From Planomicrobium sp. CPCC 101110 (lineage in GTDB: Bacteria > Bacillota > Bacilli > Bacillales_A > Planococcaceae): a DNA stretch of 64,000 nucleotides. This document shows positions 1-9,354 of this stretch, in pieces. The notes under the pieces were generated by a model. It worked only from the letters and a program-made list of their open reading frames with translations, did not search any database and was not told the origin of the DNA. The stretch is from contig NZ_VOHD01000006.1 in the NCBI RefSeq assembly GCF_007859395.1, positions 372,001 to 436,000 on the forward strand, written 5' to 3'. Position 1 is the stretch's first letter. Every line of letters starts with the position of its first letter. The position numbers were made by a program, and so were the translations under genes.

Positions 1-140
1 GTTCCCACGGTAAGCCCTACGCTTCTTGATAGCCCTACCAGCACGGCATCAAAAGGCGACGTTCCAAGATTGGATTGGATTGTGAGCGCAATTCCAAGGG
101 TCAACAGCAAGATTCCGATAATATAGAAAGCATATTTCAT
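1..140 (-). CDS. YczE/YitT-like integral membrane protein (5' part only)
   Basis: Only the first 46 codons lie in the window; the gene runs off the left edge. The ATG at 140 follows a purine-rich ribosome site (GAGGGGGGG). The peptide opens with a hydrophobic helix (MKYAFYIIGILLLTLGIAL) and then TIQSNLGTSPFDAVLVGLS. An N-terminal helix followed by a G-TSPFDA motif is typical of the YczE/YyaS/YitT family of membrane proteins, whose function is poorly defined. It is transcribed away from the marR-paiA operon, with a palindromic operator between them, so the MarR protein may control it too (inference). Family assignment from this short stretch is fairly good; the substrate is unknown. Confidence 0.65.
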   Translation of the reverse strand, partial: MKYAFYIIGILLLTLGIALTIQSNLGTSPFDAVLVGLSRSVGLTVG

Positions 141-300
141 ATCGTTCCCCCCCTCTCAACTCTTCTTAGCAGCTTTTTTTATCATGAGAATATGCGGGAT
201 TCCATCTTCCATAAAAGGTTCAAAGGAAGTCCGGTAACCTGGTTTTGATTCTTGTTGCGTTCCTATTTTTCAGTCCTATTAGTCGATAGGTTTTTTTAAT

Positions 301-332
301 TTGTTGCAAATGCAACAAACAAAGTTTATATT
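301..332 (+). promoter_or_regulatory. marR promoter with palindromic operator
   Basis: A perfect inverted repeat TTGTTGCAAATGCAACAA lies at 301-318. A sigma-A-like promoter overlaps it: TTGCAA at 304-309, a 17-base spacer, and TATATT at 327-332. The -35 box is therefore inside the palindrome, the usual layout of an autorepressing MarR operator. A second half-site, TTTGCAAC, lies at 356-363 between promoter and gene. The site also sits between the divergent YczE-like gene and marR. The sequence features are seen directly; the link to the MarR protein is inferred. Confidence 0.6.
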
Positions 333-388
333 GAATATAGACTTTTATTATTGTATTTGCAACTAAATTTTCTATTAAGGAGACTGCT

Positions 389-1385
<997 letters not shown>

Positions 1386-1408
1386 TTTTCAATGAAAGGC
1401 GGCTTGTC

Positions 1409-1638
1409 ATGTATACACCAGAATATTTTAAAGTCACTGATTTTGAAGATTGGAGAAAGAAATCAAGGGGATTGTCGGATTCAAGTTTAAGGTTGGAGAA
1501 ATTCAGGCTGCCTTCAAACTAAGCCAAAACAGAAATGAAATGGATTATGCGAACATCATAGAGGAATTGCACAATGAGGAAAATCCTGATTCGAAACAAA
1601 TCGCCGAAGTGACGGAAAAGAGACTGAAAGATTTCTAA
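1409..1638 (+). pseudogene. paiB: paiB remnant with large internal deletion
   Basis: The ATG at 1409 starts MYTPEYFKVTDFED, which matches the first 14 residues of the intact PaiB at 9355 (MYIPKYFKIADFEE). After GAAGA at about 1445-1449 the sequence jumps to LEKEIKGIVGFKFKVGEIQA..., equivalent to residue 145 onward of the intact copy, but in another frame. Roughly 130 codons (about 390 bases, frame-breaking), including the flavin-binding-fold core, are missing. The C-terminal frame stays open from TTG at 1450 to the stop at 1638, but without the N-terminal part it is unlikely to fold. PaiB is a flavin-reductase-fold protein described as a regulator acting with PaiA. Confidence 0.85.
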
Positions 1639-1655
1639 CAATCGTTCCTGAATCT

Positions 1656-1697
1656 AAAAAGCTGTGAACTGTATTTTTTCAGCTCACAGCTTTTTTA
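1656..1697. terminator. bidirectional terminator
   Basis: Inverted repeat AAGCTGTGAACTG...CAGCTCACAGCTT flanked by an A run on the left and a T run on the right. It lies between the convergent marR-paiA operon and the threonine-dehydratase-like gene and can serve both. Confidence 0.75.
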
Positions 1698-1726
1698 TTT
1701 TGAAAAATAACTTGAAAAGCATCCCT

Positions 1727-2689
1727 TTAATACTTGGATAAAATACGGGTCAATAACTCCCCGTCGATGTTGCCGCCGGAAAATACGAGCGCAATGTTTT
1801 TTCCGCCGATTCGCTCCTGGTAATCCATAACGGCTGCGACGGTGGTGCTGCTTGCGGCTTCCACGATGTATTTTTCTTCTTTTGCCAAGAAACTCAGGGC
1901 TTTTGCAATGGATTCTTCTGATACGGCGATAAAATCATCGACACAATCTTTTGCCATCTCGTAACTTAGTTTCCCAATTCCGCCAACGAGCGCATCACAT
2001 AAGGATTCTTCACTCGGATATTCCTCGTAAAACACGTTGTCCTCATAAGCTTTGATCATCGCTGGACACGCTTCTGTTTGGACCCCGATGATCCGGATAT
2101 CCGGCTTGATCGCTTTGGCCGCAACTGCCATGCCCGTGATTAACCCTCCACCGCCAACGGGAACCACGATTGTGTCAATGTCTGGATTCTGCTCAAGAAT
2201 TTCAATCGCCGCTGTCCCCTGGCCTGCGTAAATTTCGGGATCGCTGTAATACGCATCGATATAGGTGAGTTGATGTTTTGCAATATAATCCATGCCTAAC
2301 GCATGTGCTTCATCGTAATTATTGCCCATCAGCATGACCTCTGCCCCGAAATAGTTGATTTTGTCTATTTTGCTTTGAGGGGTGCTTTTCGGAACGATGA
2401 CTTTTACATTGGCAATTCCTAGAATCGATGCGGCATAGCTGACGGAACTTCCATGGTTGCCGGAAGAAATTGCTGCCACACCGCGGTCGATTTCCTCCTG
2501 TGTCAAGGTCATCATCTTATTTAATGCCCCGCGAATCTTAAAGCTTTTCGCTCGCTGTGCAGATTCCAGTTTAAAGAAGTAGCTTCTGCTCTCGTCTCCA
2601 AGGTAGAAGGATTCCTCCAGCGGGGTTTTTCTTACATGTCCTTTGATCCGATCATAGGCGACCTTCACATCATTCGCATTAAAACTCAT
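1727..2689 (-). CDS. PLP-dependent threonine/serine dehydratase-like enzyme (EutB-like)
   Basis: A 320-residue fold-type II PLP enzyme without a C-terminal ACT regulatory domain, so of the short catabolic type rather than IlvA. Visible motifs: the PLP lysine in AKSFKIRGA (about residue 50), the substrate/PLP loop SSGNHGSSVSYAA, the glycine-rich phosphate loop VPVGGGGLITG and the C-terminal SGGNID. Such enzymes deaminate or racemise serine or threonine. The ATG at 2689 overlaps the stop of the upstream ornithine cyclodeaminase remnant by four bases (ATGA), so the pair was once translationally coupled. A dehydratase next to a cyclodeaminase resembles the eutB-eutC pair of ectoine catabolism; this is inference, and threonine dehydratase is the conservative call. 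Confidence 0.8.
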   Translation of the reverse strand: MSFNANDVKVAYDRIKGHVRKTPLEESFYLGDESRSYFFKLESAQRAKSFKIRGALNKMMTLTQEEIDRGVAAISSGNHGSSVSYAASILGIANVKVIVPKSTPQSKIDKINYFGAEVMLMGNNYDEAHALGMDYIAKHQLTYIDAYYSDPEIYAGQGTAAIEILEQNPDIDTIVVPVGGGGLITGMAVAAKAIKPDIRIIGVQTEACPAMIKAYEDNVFYEEYPSEESLCDALVGGIGKLSYEMAKDCVDDFIAVSEESIAKALSFLAKEEKYIVEAASSTTVAAVMDYQERIGGKNIALVFSGGNIDGELLTRILSKY

Positions 2690-3216
2690 GATCCCTCTCT
2701 CCTTTTACAGTTCTGATGTTGTGTGCCAAGTCCTTGTTCGACGGCCGCCTGCAGCGCAAGTTTTGCAACATAAATATCCAACAGGGCCATTCCTGTGGCA
2801 TCGAAGACCGTTATTTCCGCATCGTCCGTTCTTCCTTCGATCCTTCCCAAGAGCAAATGGCCCATCTCTCCAGCGCTATTACCTTCAGTGATGATTCCTT
2901 GCCGCTGCAACCTGGAAAATGGCCTGTTCTCCTGCCTTTAGTACAAGGAGGTTCCTGGAATCTTTCATGGCCAAGTATTTTACCCCAAGGGCACCAGCTG
3001 CACCAGTCCGAATCCCGGTAATGAAGGCGTTCAGATAGCCGGACTTCATGTCCATATCGGCCTTCCCAAATTCAAAGTCGCAGAAAATTGTGGGCCAGGC
3101 TTCTGCTTGCTTTTTGCTTTTCGGCTTGTAGATGGTTTCCACCGCTTCTATCACCTGCTTGGTTTCCAACACCTGCCGAACATCCTGGTAACTTAAAACC
3201 CTTATATTGAACTTGT
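2686..3216 (-). pseudogene. ornithine cyclodeaminase / mu-crystallin family remnant
   Basis: About 175 codons of a family that is normally about 320-340 residues. Three pieces can be read: an N-terminal one (VLSYQDVRQVLETKQVIEAVE, from about 3199 downward), a middle one (TGIRTGAAGALGVKYLA) and a C-terminal one (GRIEGRTDDAEITVFDATG ... LALQAAVEQGLGT). Between them lie two deletions, one after MKSGYLNA and a larger one after the nucleotide-binding start, which also shifts frame. No proper start codon precedes the first piece. The C-terminus ends in the ATGA overlap with the dehydratase gene. The family includes ornithine cyclodeaminase, alanine dehydrogenase and EutC. Confidence 0.8.
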
Positions 3217-3554
3217 TTCATAACATCCTGTCTCATATGACAGCTTTTACTTTGTTCGCTCCCTCCTATCAAAGAAAATCATGTACGCTTCTCTTATGCT
3301 TCATACATTCCTAATCCTGTTTTTAGTTTTTCGTATTGTGCATTAACTTAATATAGGTTTTAAGCATTATGTTATATGATTTAATAAAAGTATATAATTT
3401 CCTATATAATGATTTTAAAGTACAAAAATAAATTTTAGTATTTGATTTCATCGTTTATATGCCAACGCGTATCATGATTTCAAAAAATGCATAAAAAGAA
3501 TCATGATAAGCAGCTTTGATGCAATGGTTATACAGTTATATGGAGGGAATATAA
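3217..3554. other. AT-rich intergenic region between divergent units
   Basis: No coding capacity could be supported. The stretch is very AT-rich and contains several TATAAT-like boxes around 3390-3410 that could serve the cyclic-di-GMP gene on the right. No clear palindrome or terminator was found. Confidence 0.5.
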
Positions 3555-5687
3555 ATGGAAATTATGAATACTACAGGCATGGGTCCTGCTGGTAATATGA
3601 AAGAGGACAAAGTTCATCTGAAGGATGCATTTTATAGAGAGATGTTTGAAGTGATGGTACAAAATGCGCCTGTAAGCATGTATATTTTAGAAAACTGGAC
3701 CTACTCTTATGTCAACCATCATTTTTGCAGTCTTATTGGCTATACGAAAGACGAAGTATCCGTTAAGAACTTTACTACAGATACGCTCATCCATCCAGAT
3801 GACATATCAATTGTACAGGAAAGCGTCAAAAGAAGAATTGAAAATCAGGAAACGGACGCACGTTATCGGGTCAGAGTGATAAAAAAAGATGGCAGCCTGA
3901 TTCATGTTGAAATACATGCAAGAAAAGCCATATTGGATGGAAAAGCAGTTACCTTCGGAACCGTTTTTAATGTAACAGAAGAAGTAAAAGCAAATTTGCA
4001 GCTTCAGGAAAATCAGAAGCGATTCAAATCCCTTTTTGACAATAATCCGGATGCCATTTTCACAATTGACCTCGAAGGGAACTTCACAGATGCAAATCCA
4101 GCATGTGCAAACTTGTCAGGATACACTGCGGATCAATTGCTTGAGATGTCCTTTGCTCCGCTTGTCGTGCCTGACGATTTAGCACTCACCCTTCATTACT
4201 TCGAGGAAGCCTTACGAGGAAATACTAACCGGTATGAAATTGCCATAACCCGCAAAGACGGCAAAAGAAGAGATTTAGAAATTACAAATTTCCCAATGCA
4301 TTTATCAGGACAAATCATCGGCGCATATGGCATCGCAAAAGATATTACAGATCGAAATGCCCACAGAAAACTGTTGGAAGACCTCGTGTTCTACGATTCA
4401 TTGACAAAGCTGCCGAATCGGAAATTGTTCGAAGACCGGTTAAGCCAAGTGTTCAAACTTTCCGATGCACACATCACCCAGCCGGTTGTCTTATTTCTGG
4501 ATTTGGACCGCTTCAAGTTCATCAATGATTCCCTGGGCCATCATATCGGCGATGAATTTTTAAAAATTGTGGCCGAACGCTTACTGCAGAATGTCCGCCA
4601 TACGGATACGGTGAGCCGGTTTGCCGGAGACGAGTTTGCCATTTTGCTGCCCCATTCAAGTGAAGCGGAAGCGATTTCCTTGGCTGAACGGTTAAACCTG
4701 GCATTGGCAGAACCATTTGAAGTCATAGGCCATTCCTTGACAGTTTCTGCAAGCATCGGAATCGCTTTTGGCAGCGGGACTGACAGCAGCGTGGATGAAT
4801 TAATCAAAAAGGCTGATACCGCCATGTACTATACGAAAAAGTACGGAAGAAACAACTACACCGTCTACACAGAAGAATTAGACCAGAAAACAGCCTACAA
4901 ACTGACACTGGAGCAGGATTTAAAGTCAGCCATTAAAAATCAGGAACTTGTCCTCCATTATCAGCCGATTATTGATTTGAAGACGGGCGACCTCAGTGCC
5001 ATGGAAGCGTTGATCCGATGGAACCATCCGAAACTCGGGCTTGTGCCGCCAGATCATTTCATTCCAATTTCAGAAGAAAGCGGACAGATTGTGTCCATTG
5101 GAAAATGGGTGCTGCAGGTTGCCTGTGCCCAAAATATAGCCTGGCAGGATGCAGGCTTACCTCCTTTTAAGATGTGCGTGAACATCTCAACCATCCAGCT
5201 GCAGCATCCCAACTTTGTGCAGACGGTTAAAACCGTTCTGGAAGAAACAGGGCTCGATGCAAAATGGCTGGAACTGGAAGTGACCGAAAGCATTTTGATG
5301 GAAGATACAAAACTTCTGAAAGAAAGTTTGACGAATCTGAAGGCCCTAGGCTTATCAATGTCAATTGACGACTTTGGCACCGGATATACCTCTCTCAGTT
5401 ATTTACGGCAATTTTCGTTCGACCGTGTGAAAATTGACCGTAGTTTTGTACAGGATATCAACAACGACTTGAATGGCAAAGCAATCACCTCAACCATTAT
5501 CTCGTTAGCCCACAAATTGAATATGGGAGTTATTGCAGAAGGAATTGAGAATGAAACACAGTTGAACTTCCTGCAAGAAGAAAAGTGCGACAACGGACAA
5601 GGCTATTATTTTAGCCGCCCCTTGCCAGCGGACTTACATACTTTTCCTTTACCATCCCAAAATGTTAGTCGATTAAAAGTGGAATAA
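3555..5687 (+). CDS. PAS-PAS-GGDEF-EAL cyclic-di-GMP synthase/phosphodiesterase
   Basis: A 710-residue soluble protein with no membrane helix. Two PAS sensor domains (about 27-145 and 152-272) precede a GGDEF domain (about 275-437) and an EAL domain (about 445-700). The cyclase signature reads AGDEF (357-361) rather than GGDEF; the allosteric I-site RHTD (348-351) is at the correct spacing. The phosphodiesterase half keeps its metal and catalytic residues: EALIR (484-488), CVNIS, ELEVTES, DDFGTG, KIDRSF and EGIEN. Known families predict synthesis and/or breakdown of cyclic-di-GMP under control of a PAS-bound signal; which activity dominates cannot be read. The ATG at 3555 follows GGAGGG (3542-3547). 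It stands alone, with a terminator at 5888. Confidence 0.92.
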   Translation: MEIMNTTGMGPAGNMKEDKVHLKDAFYREMFEVMVQNAPVSMYILENWTYSYVNHHFCSLIGYTKDEVSVKNFTTDTLIHPDDISIVQESVKRRIENQETDARYRVRVIKKDGSLIHVEIHARKAILDGKAVTFGTVFNVTEEVKANLQLQENQKRFKSLFDNNPDAIFTIDLEGNFTDANPACANLSGYTADQLLEMSFAPLVVPDDLALTLHYFEEALRGNTNRYEIAITRKDGKRRDLEITNFPMHLSGQIIGAYGIAKDITDRNAHRKLLEDLVFYDSLTKLPNRKLFEDRLSQVFKLSDAHITQPVVLFLDLDRFKFINDSLGHHIGDEFLKIVAERLLQNVRHTDTVSRFAGDEFAILLPHSSEAEAISLAERLNLALAEPFEVIGHSLTVSASIGIAFGSGTDSSVDELIKKADTAMYYTKKYGRNNYTVYTEELDQKTAYKLTLEQDLKSAIKNQELVLHYQPIIDLKTGDLSAMEALIRWNHPKLGLVPPDHFIPISEESGQIVSIGKWVLQVACAQNIAWQDAGLPPFKMCVNISTIQLQHPNFVQTVKTVLEETGLDAKWLELEVTESILMEDTKLLKESLTNLKALGLSMSIDDFGTGYTSLSYLRQFSFDRVKIDRSFVQDINNDLNGKAITSTIISLAHKLNMGVIAEGIENETQLNFLQEEKCDNGQGYYFSRPLPADLHTFPLPSQNVSRLKVE

Positions 5688-5887
5688 GTATCATAAATTC
5701 ATTTATAGTGGCTATTTATTTAATGTTAGAAAGAAGCGCTTATCCTTACAAGACTCTGTTAACCGACTCTCTTGTTGCTTGGCAAATAAGAGCCTTCATC
5801 GATTCATCTGATCTTACAACCTATCATTTTCAAGTTGAATATCATCATTGATAAAGTCCTAACGTTCATAAAAGTACATTTAAACAG

Positions 5888-5940
5888 AAAAAAGGGGAAA
5901 AGCCTTGCTGATGAGCACTGCTTTTTCCCCTTTTTATTTT
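5888..5940 (+). terminator. terminator
   Basis: Stem AAAAAGGGGAAAAGC with GCTTTTTCCCCTTTTT, then a T-rich tail. It lies 200 bases past the cyclic-di-GMP gene and has A and T runs on both sides, so it may also stop transcription of the small gene at 6067-6273. Confidence 0.75.
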
Positions 5941-6066
5941 GCTGTCGGAGCAGCAATCGCTTCTGATAATTCCTGGTGTATAAAACGTTTCTGCCTAAAT
6001 GTATGAACTGCTTACATTCATTCATTTTTCAAAAACCATCTTTTTATTGGCCGGAATAACCCTACC

Positions 6067-6273
6067 TCAAAGATTTCTGCTAGCAGAAATCCGGCGATAA
6101 AGTGCGATAATCTCTTCGTTTTCCTGTTCCCATTCAGGATTGCTCTGCATAGGCATATTAAAAGCCGTTTCCATTTCACTCATTAGGTTAGCTATCATAA
6201 GTTTTTTTCGATTTGCAGGATACTTCCCCCGTATTATTACTTCAAAGCGTTTAGTGTAGTATTGCAACATCAT
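6067..6273 (-). CDS. small hypothetical protein
   Basis: A 68-codon reading frame beginning ATGATG at 6273 behind a good ribosome site (AGGGAG, 10-11 bases upstream). The product is basic at the N-terminus (MMLQYYTKRFEVIIRGKYPANRKKLM) and acidic towards the C-terminus (NPEWEQENEEIIALYRRI), predicted helical, with no signal or membrane segment. It is not a family I recognise. The ribosome site and the terminator-like hairpin downstream (5888-5940) support it being expressed; it could still be chance. Confidence 0.45.
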   Translation of the reverse strand: MMLQYYTKRFEVIIRGKYPANRKKLMIANLMSEMETAFNMPMQSNPEWEQENEEIIALYRRISASRNL

Positions 6274-7118
6274 TCTACATTCTCCCTAAAGTGAAAAGTT
6301 GGTCATGCTATCCTATATTTCTTCGTTCATATTTTGGTTGTGGTGCATCGTACTTTCAAGGCCAGAGCGATAAAAAATTTTCAACAATATAGCAATGTCT
6401 TTATTTCCCTCATATTGCGATACCCGAACGTTATACGCACTTTTGCGAATCAATTTTCTCGCTTATATCCACCGTCCAGTTCCATATGCAATTCCTTGAA
6501 TTCTTGTTCTCGTGATTTTAAATTATGTTTTTATATCTATTATATTAACAGAACTAAAGAATGCTCGCTAATTTGGAAAGTAGACCGTTCGTAACTGTAA
6601 ACCTTTATGCACAAATCCATTAATTGTACTTATATTGGGTTTTGGCATGATTCAAAAGGCGAAAGTACAAACATACACTTAGCATAAAATCTAAATAAAT
6701 TAATAATCTTAGTAAAGATCATTATTTGAGCATGAACAGACAATAATTTTAAACCTTTCGCAAAAGCATACTATTTTGGGTCAAAAACAGAACTTCAGTT
6801 TATTGAATAACCGATCCTTCTAATCGCTTCAAATACTCAAATAAAAGGCTTGTTTAAATTCAAATTTTGCAAACATGAAAATCATTTATAGAAAATTTAG
6901 CCTGTAGATATAAGCGAGCCTCTCCCGCTTGATATTATATGGTTCTCCTTTAAAAGGAACTAAAAATCTTGATGAGAAGGTTGTCTCATCTCTTAATTCC
7001 AGCGGCCATTGAAGGTATCCTCCGTTGTCTTGTTTTCCAGAAAGAATAAAAGAAAGGCTGGAATTAACCCGAATGCCTTTGACTTAGCCTCTTCGATAGT
7101 CAAAAAAACAGCGGTTTT
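6274..7118. other. gene-free AT-rich stretch, possible decayed coding DNA
   Basis: No gene can be supported in these 845 bases. Short open stretches exist on both strands (for example minus-strand codons at about 6455-6530 and 6985-7095, the latter reading EEAKSKAFGLIPAFLLFFLE) but they lack starts and ribosome sites and match no family I know. Together with the pseudogenes nearby this suggests an eroding accessory region. Confidence 0.4.
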
Positions 7119-8498
7119 TTATGTCCATGCCTTTTTTAAAAGCTTCACTCCTTCTTGGATTTCTTCACAGGAAAGGTTGCTGAATCCCAGTTTGATGACG
7201 GCTTCTGCAGGATGGTTTTTGATGAAATAGATGGAAGTCGGATACACATGAACTCCATCCATTTCAGCTCGCTCGATCAACCATTCCTCTGACCTATTCA
7301 GATGCACTTTCACTAAGACGTATAACCCCGACTGTTCTCCGATAATGGAAAGGCTTTCTTTGAACTGCTTTCTTAATTCTGAGACTAAGCATTGCATTTT
7401 CCGCTTGTACACGAGCCGCATTCGTTTAATATGGCGGTTCCATTCCCCCGCTTCCATAAATCTTGCCATTGTCAGCTGATTTTGGAGGGAAGCGGTACTC
7501 TCGAACTGAAGAAATCGGTTTTTGTAGCGATCAACTACTGATTGGGGCAAGACCATATAACTCAGGCGGATTCCCGGAAGAAAGGACTTCGAGAAATTCC
7601 CCAGGTAAATGACTCTTGCTGAATCGATGGATGCCAGGGCTGGGAAGGGTTGCTGCGTATATCGGAACTCGCTATCGTAATCGTCTTCGATAATAAATCC
7701 ATCGATGCTGTTCGCCCATTGGATGAGCATTTGCCTCTGCTGTATCGACATACTGACCCCTAGGGGACTTTGATGGGATGGGGTGATGTAGATCAGCTTT
7801 GACTTCAATTTTTCCAGCTGTGAAAAATCGGCCCCTGTCTCATAAACCGGCAAAGTCTCAATCGCAAATTGATGAAACCGGAACGCTTCTTTTGCCCCGT
7901 CATATCCGGGATCCTCGATAATAACACCATCACTGTCATCATTCAGGATGTGCCCAAGATGGATCAACAGCTGCTGGGTACTGCTGCCGATGACAATTGC
8001 ATGGGGCTCTGTTTTGACTCCACGCGACTGGAATAAATAAACGGCGATTTGCTCACGCAAGCAGACTTCCCCAAAGGGTTCCCCGTACTGAAAACTCTCT
8101 TGCAAGGTTAACACTTGATTCGATAGTCTTCTCCAGGTTTTCAGCGGAAAGTGGGTTTGATCCACCGCCCCTGCCTTGAAATCAATTTTGACTGAAGGCG
8201 CAGGCTCTTTACGCTCCTTATCTGGCGGAGCAAGGGCATCTTGAACTAAAATCGGTTCTAATTCATTTACAAAATACCCTTTCCTTCCTTCTCCGCGAAT
8301 GTACCCTTCCGCTACAAGCTGCTCGTAGGCCATCAAGGTCGTATTGCGGCTGACATGCAAAGTTTCTGCCAATTGGCGGATGGAAGGCAACTGCTCGTTT
8401 TCCGGCAGGTCCTTCTGCTCGATCAACAATTTAACCCGGTCGTATACCTGTCTGTATTTAGGAGAGTGGTCATTTAAAGCAAAAATGATATTTTTCAA
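7119..8498 (-). CDS. MocR-type (GntR + aminotransferase) transcriptional regulator
   Basis: A 459-residue chimera typical of MocR/PdxR/GabR regulators. Residues about 12-78 are a GntR winged helix (KYRQVYDRVKLLIEQKDL, then LPSIRQLAETLHVSRNTT and GYIRGEGRKGYFV). Residues about 120-455 are a class I aminotransferase fold with the PLP lysine in NFSKSFLPGIRLSY and the upstream aspartate motif IIEDDYDSEFRY. These proteins bind PLP and an amino compound and act on a neighbouring divergent gene. Here that neighbour is a LysE-type exporter at 8662, a common MocR-exporter arrangement. The effector is not predictable from sequence. Confidence 0.9.
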   Translation of the reverse strand: MKNIIFALNDHSPKYRQVYDRVKLLIEQKDLPENEQLPSIRQLAETLHVSRNTTLMAYEQLVAEGYIRGEGRKGYFVNELEPILVQDALAPPDKERKEPAPSVKIDFKAGAVDQTHFPLKTWRRLSNQVLTLQESFQYGEPFGEVCLREQIAVYLFQSRGVKTEPHAIVIGSSTQQLLIHLGHILNDDSDGVIIEDPGYDGAKEAFRFHQFAIETLPVYETGADFSQLEKLKSKLIYITPSHQSPLGVSMSIQQRQMLIQWANSIDGFIIEDDYDSEFRYTQQPFPALASIDSARVIYLGNFSKSFLPGIRLSYMVLPQSVVDRYKNRFLQFESTASLQNQLTMARFMEAGEWNRHIKRMRLVYKRKMQCLVSELRKQFKESLSIIGEQSGLYVLVKVHLNRSEEWLIERAEMDGVHVYPTSIYFIKNHPAEAVIKLGFSNLSCEEIQEGVKLLKKAWT

Positions 8499-8531
8499 TG
8501 CATACCTCTTCTGACATGTCTATATTCTTTT

Positions 8532-8601
8532 ATTTGTACCTTTTTATATGTCAATTCCTATCTTACTATGGAGACTAACCGATAGCCATAAAAGGTCAAA
8601 T
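8532..8601. promoter_or_regulatory. candidate MocR binding sites (inverted pair)
   Basis: Between the divergent MocR and LysE genes the word AAAAGGTACAAAT reads on the minus strand (8544 to 8532), and the near-identical AAAAGGTCAAAT reads on the plus strand (8590-8601). MocR regulators usually bind repeated words between such divergent genes. The repeat is seen; the assignment is inferred. Confidence 0.35.
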
Positions 8602-8661
8602 TTAGCTGGAAAATATCCAGGGCTGAACTGTCGGGGAGTGTGAAGTGATTGGAGGAATTTG

Positions 8662-9288
8662 ATGTCAGCTATCGCTGAATTAGGCGCATTTATACTAGTG
8701 GTCTGCGGATTATTTTTGATTCCTGGTCCTGCTGTCTTGTTGCTGGTCACCCGATCTGCTCAAGCAGGGGCCAAGACAGGTATCATAACCGGCCTAGGCA
8801 TTGCAACAGGTGATTTCATCCATGTGCTACTGGCCGCTGTTGGGATCTCTGCGATTCTGATGACTTCTCCTGCTGCTTTTACTGTCATAAAAATCGCTGG
8901 AGCAGCGTATTTGATCTGTATGGGGATTCAAGCATTTTCAGCAAAAGCCTCCCCCATAAACAGGCCGGTTGTTATACAGTCGTCATTCCCTAAAATTTAC
9001 TGGCATGGCTTATTAGTAGAAGCTGTGAATCCGAAAACTGCCCTTTTCTTTTTGGCTTTATTTCCACAATTTGTACATCCAGAGAGTGGTTCGATCATAA
9101 CGCAATTTTTACTGTTAGGGGTTGTTTTTGTTGGTTTAACGGTTATCTATACAACGGGTTTAGCCGTCTTTACCGGAACCGTCAGCCAATTGATCGACCG
9201 GGGGACTGGCATGAACAGATGGGGACACAAAGCTTTAGGTCTGCTGTATATTTGCCTGGGCTTGCAAGTAGTATTTCTAAGTCCGTAA
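8662..9288 (+). CDS. LysE/RhtB-family amino-acid exporter
   Basis: A 208-residue inner-membrane protein with about six hydrophobic segments. The N-terminal family motif is present (LFLIPGPAVLLLVTRSAQAGAKTG with GLGIATGDFIHVLLAAVG), as is the central VEAVNPKTALFFLALFPQF block. LysE/RhtB proteins export basic or neutral amino acids or small metabolites. The ATG at 8662 is preferred over the TTG just before it because GGAGG at 8651-8655 is then correctly spaced. It is divergent from the MocR regulator and 66 bases upstream of intact paiB, so the two may form an operon. Confidence 0.88.
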   Translation: MSAIAELGAFILVVCGLFLIPGPAVLLLVTRSAQAGAKTGIITGLGIATGDFIHVLLAAVGISAILMTSPAAFTVIKIAGAAYLICMGIQAFSAKASPINRPVVIQSSFPKIYWHGLLVEAVNPKTALFFLALFPQFVHPESGSIITQFLLLGVVFVGLTVIYTTGLAVFTGTVSQLIDRGTGMNRWGHKALGLLYICLGLQVVFLSP

Positions 9289-9354
9289 TTTTTTTAAAAA
9301 AATTTTTCCGACGGTTTCAGAATTCATCTTGATATTAAAAAGGAGCACACCATC

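Noticed and set aside
5804-6025. A 73-codon minus-strand frame
   Set aside because: It reads through the terminator at 5888-5940 and has no ribosome site.
6274-7118. Possible coding remnants on both strands
   Set aside because: Short stretches without starts, ribosome sites or recognisable families; recorded as a gap only.
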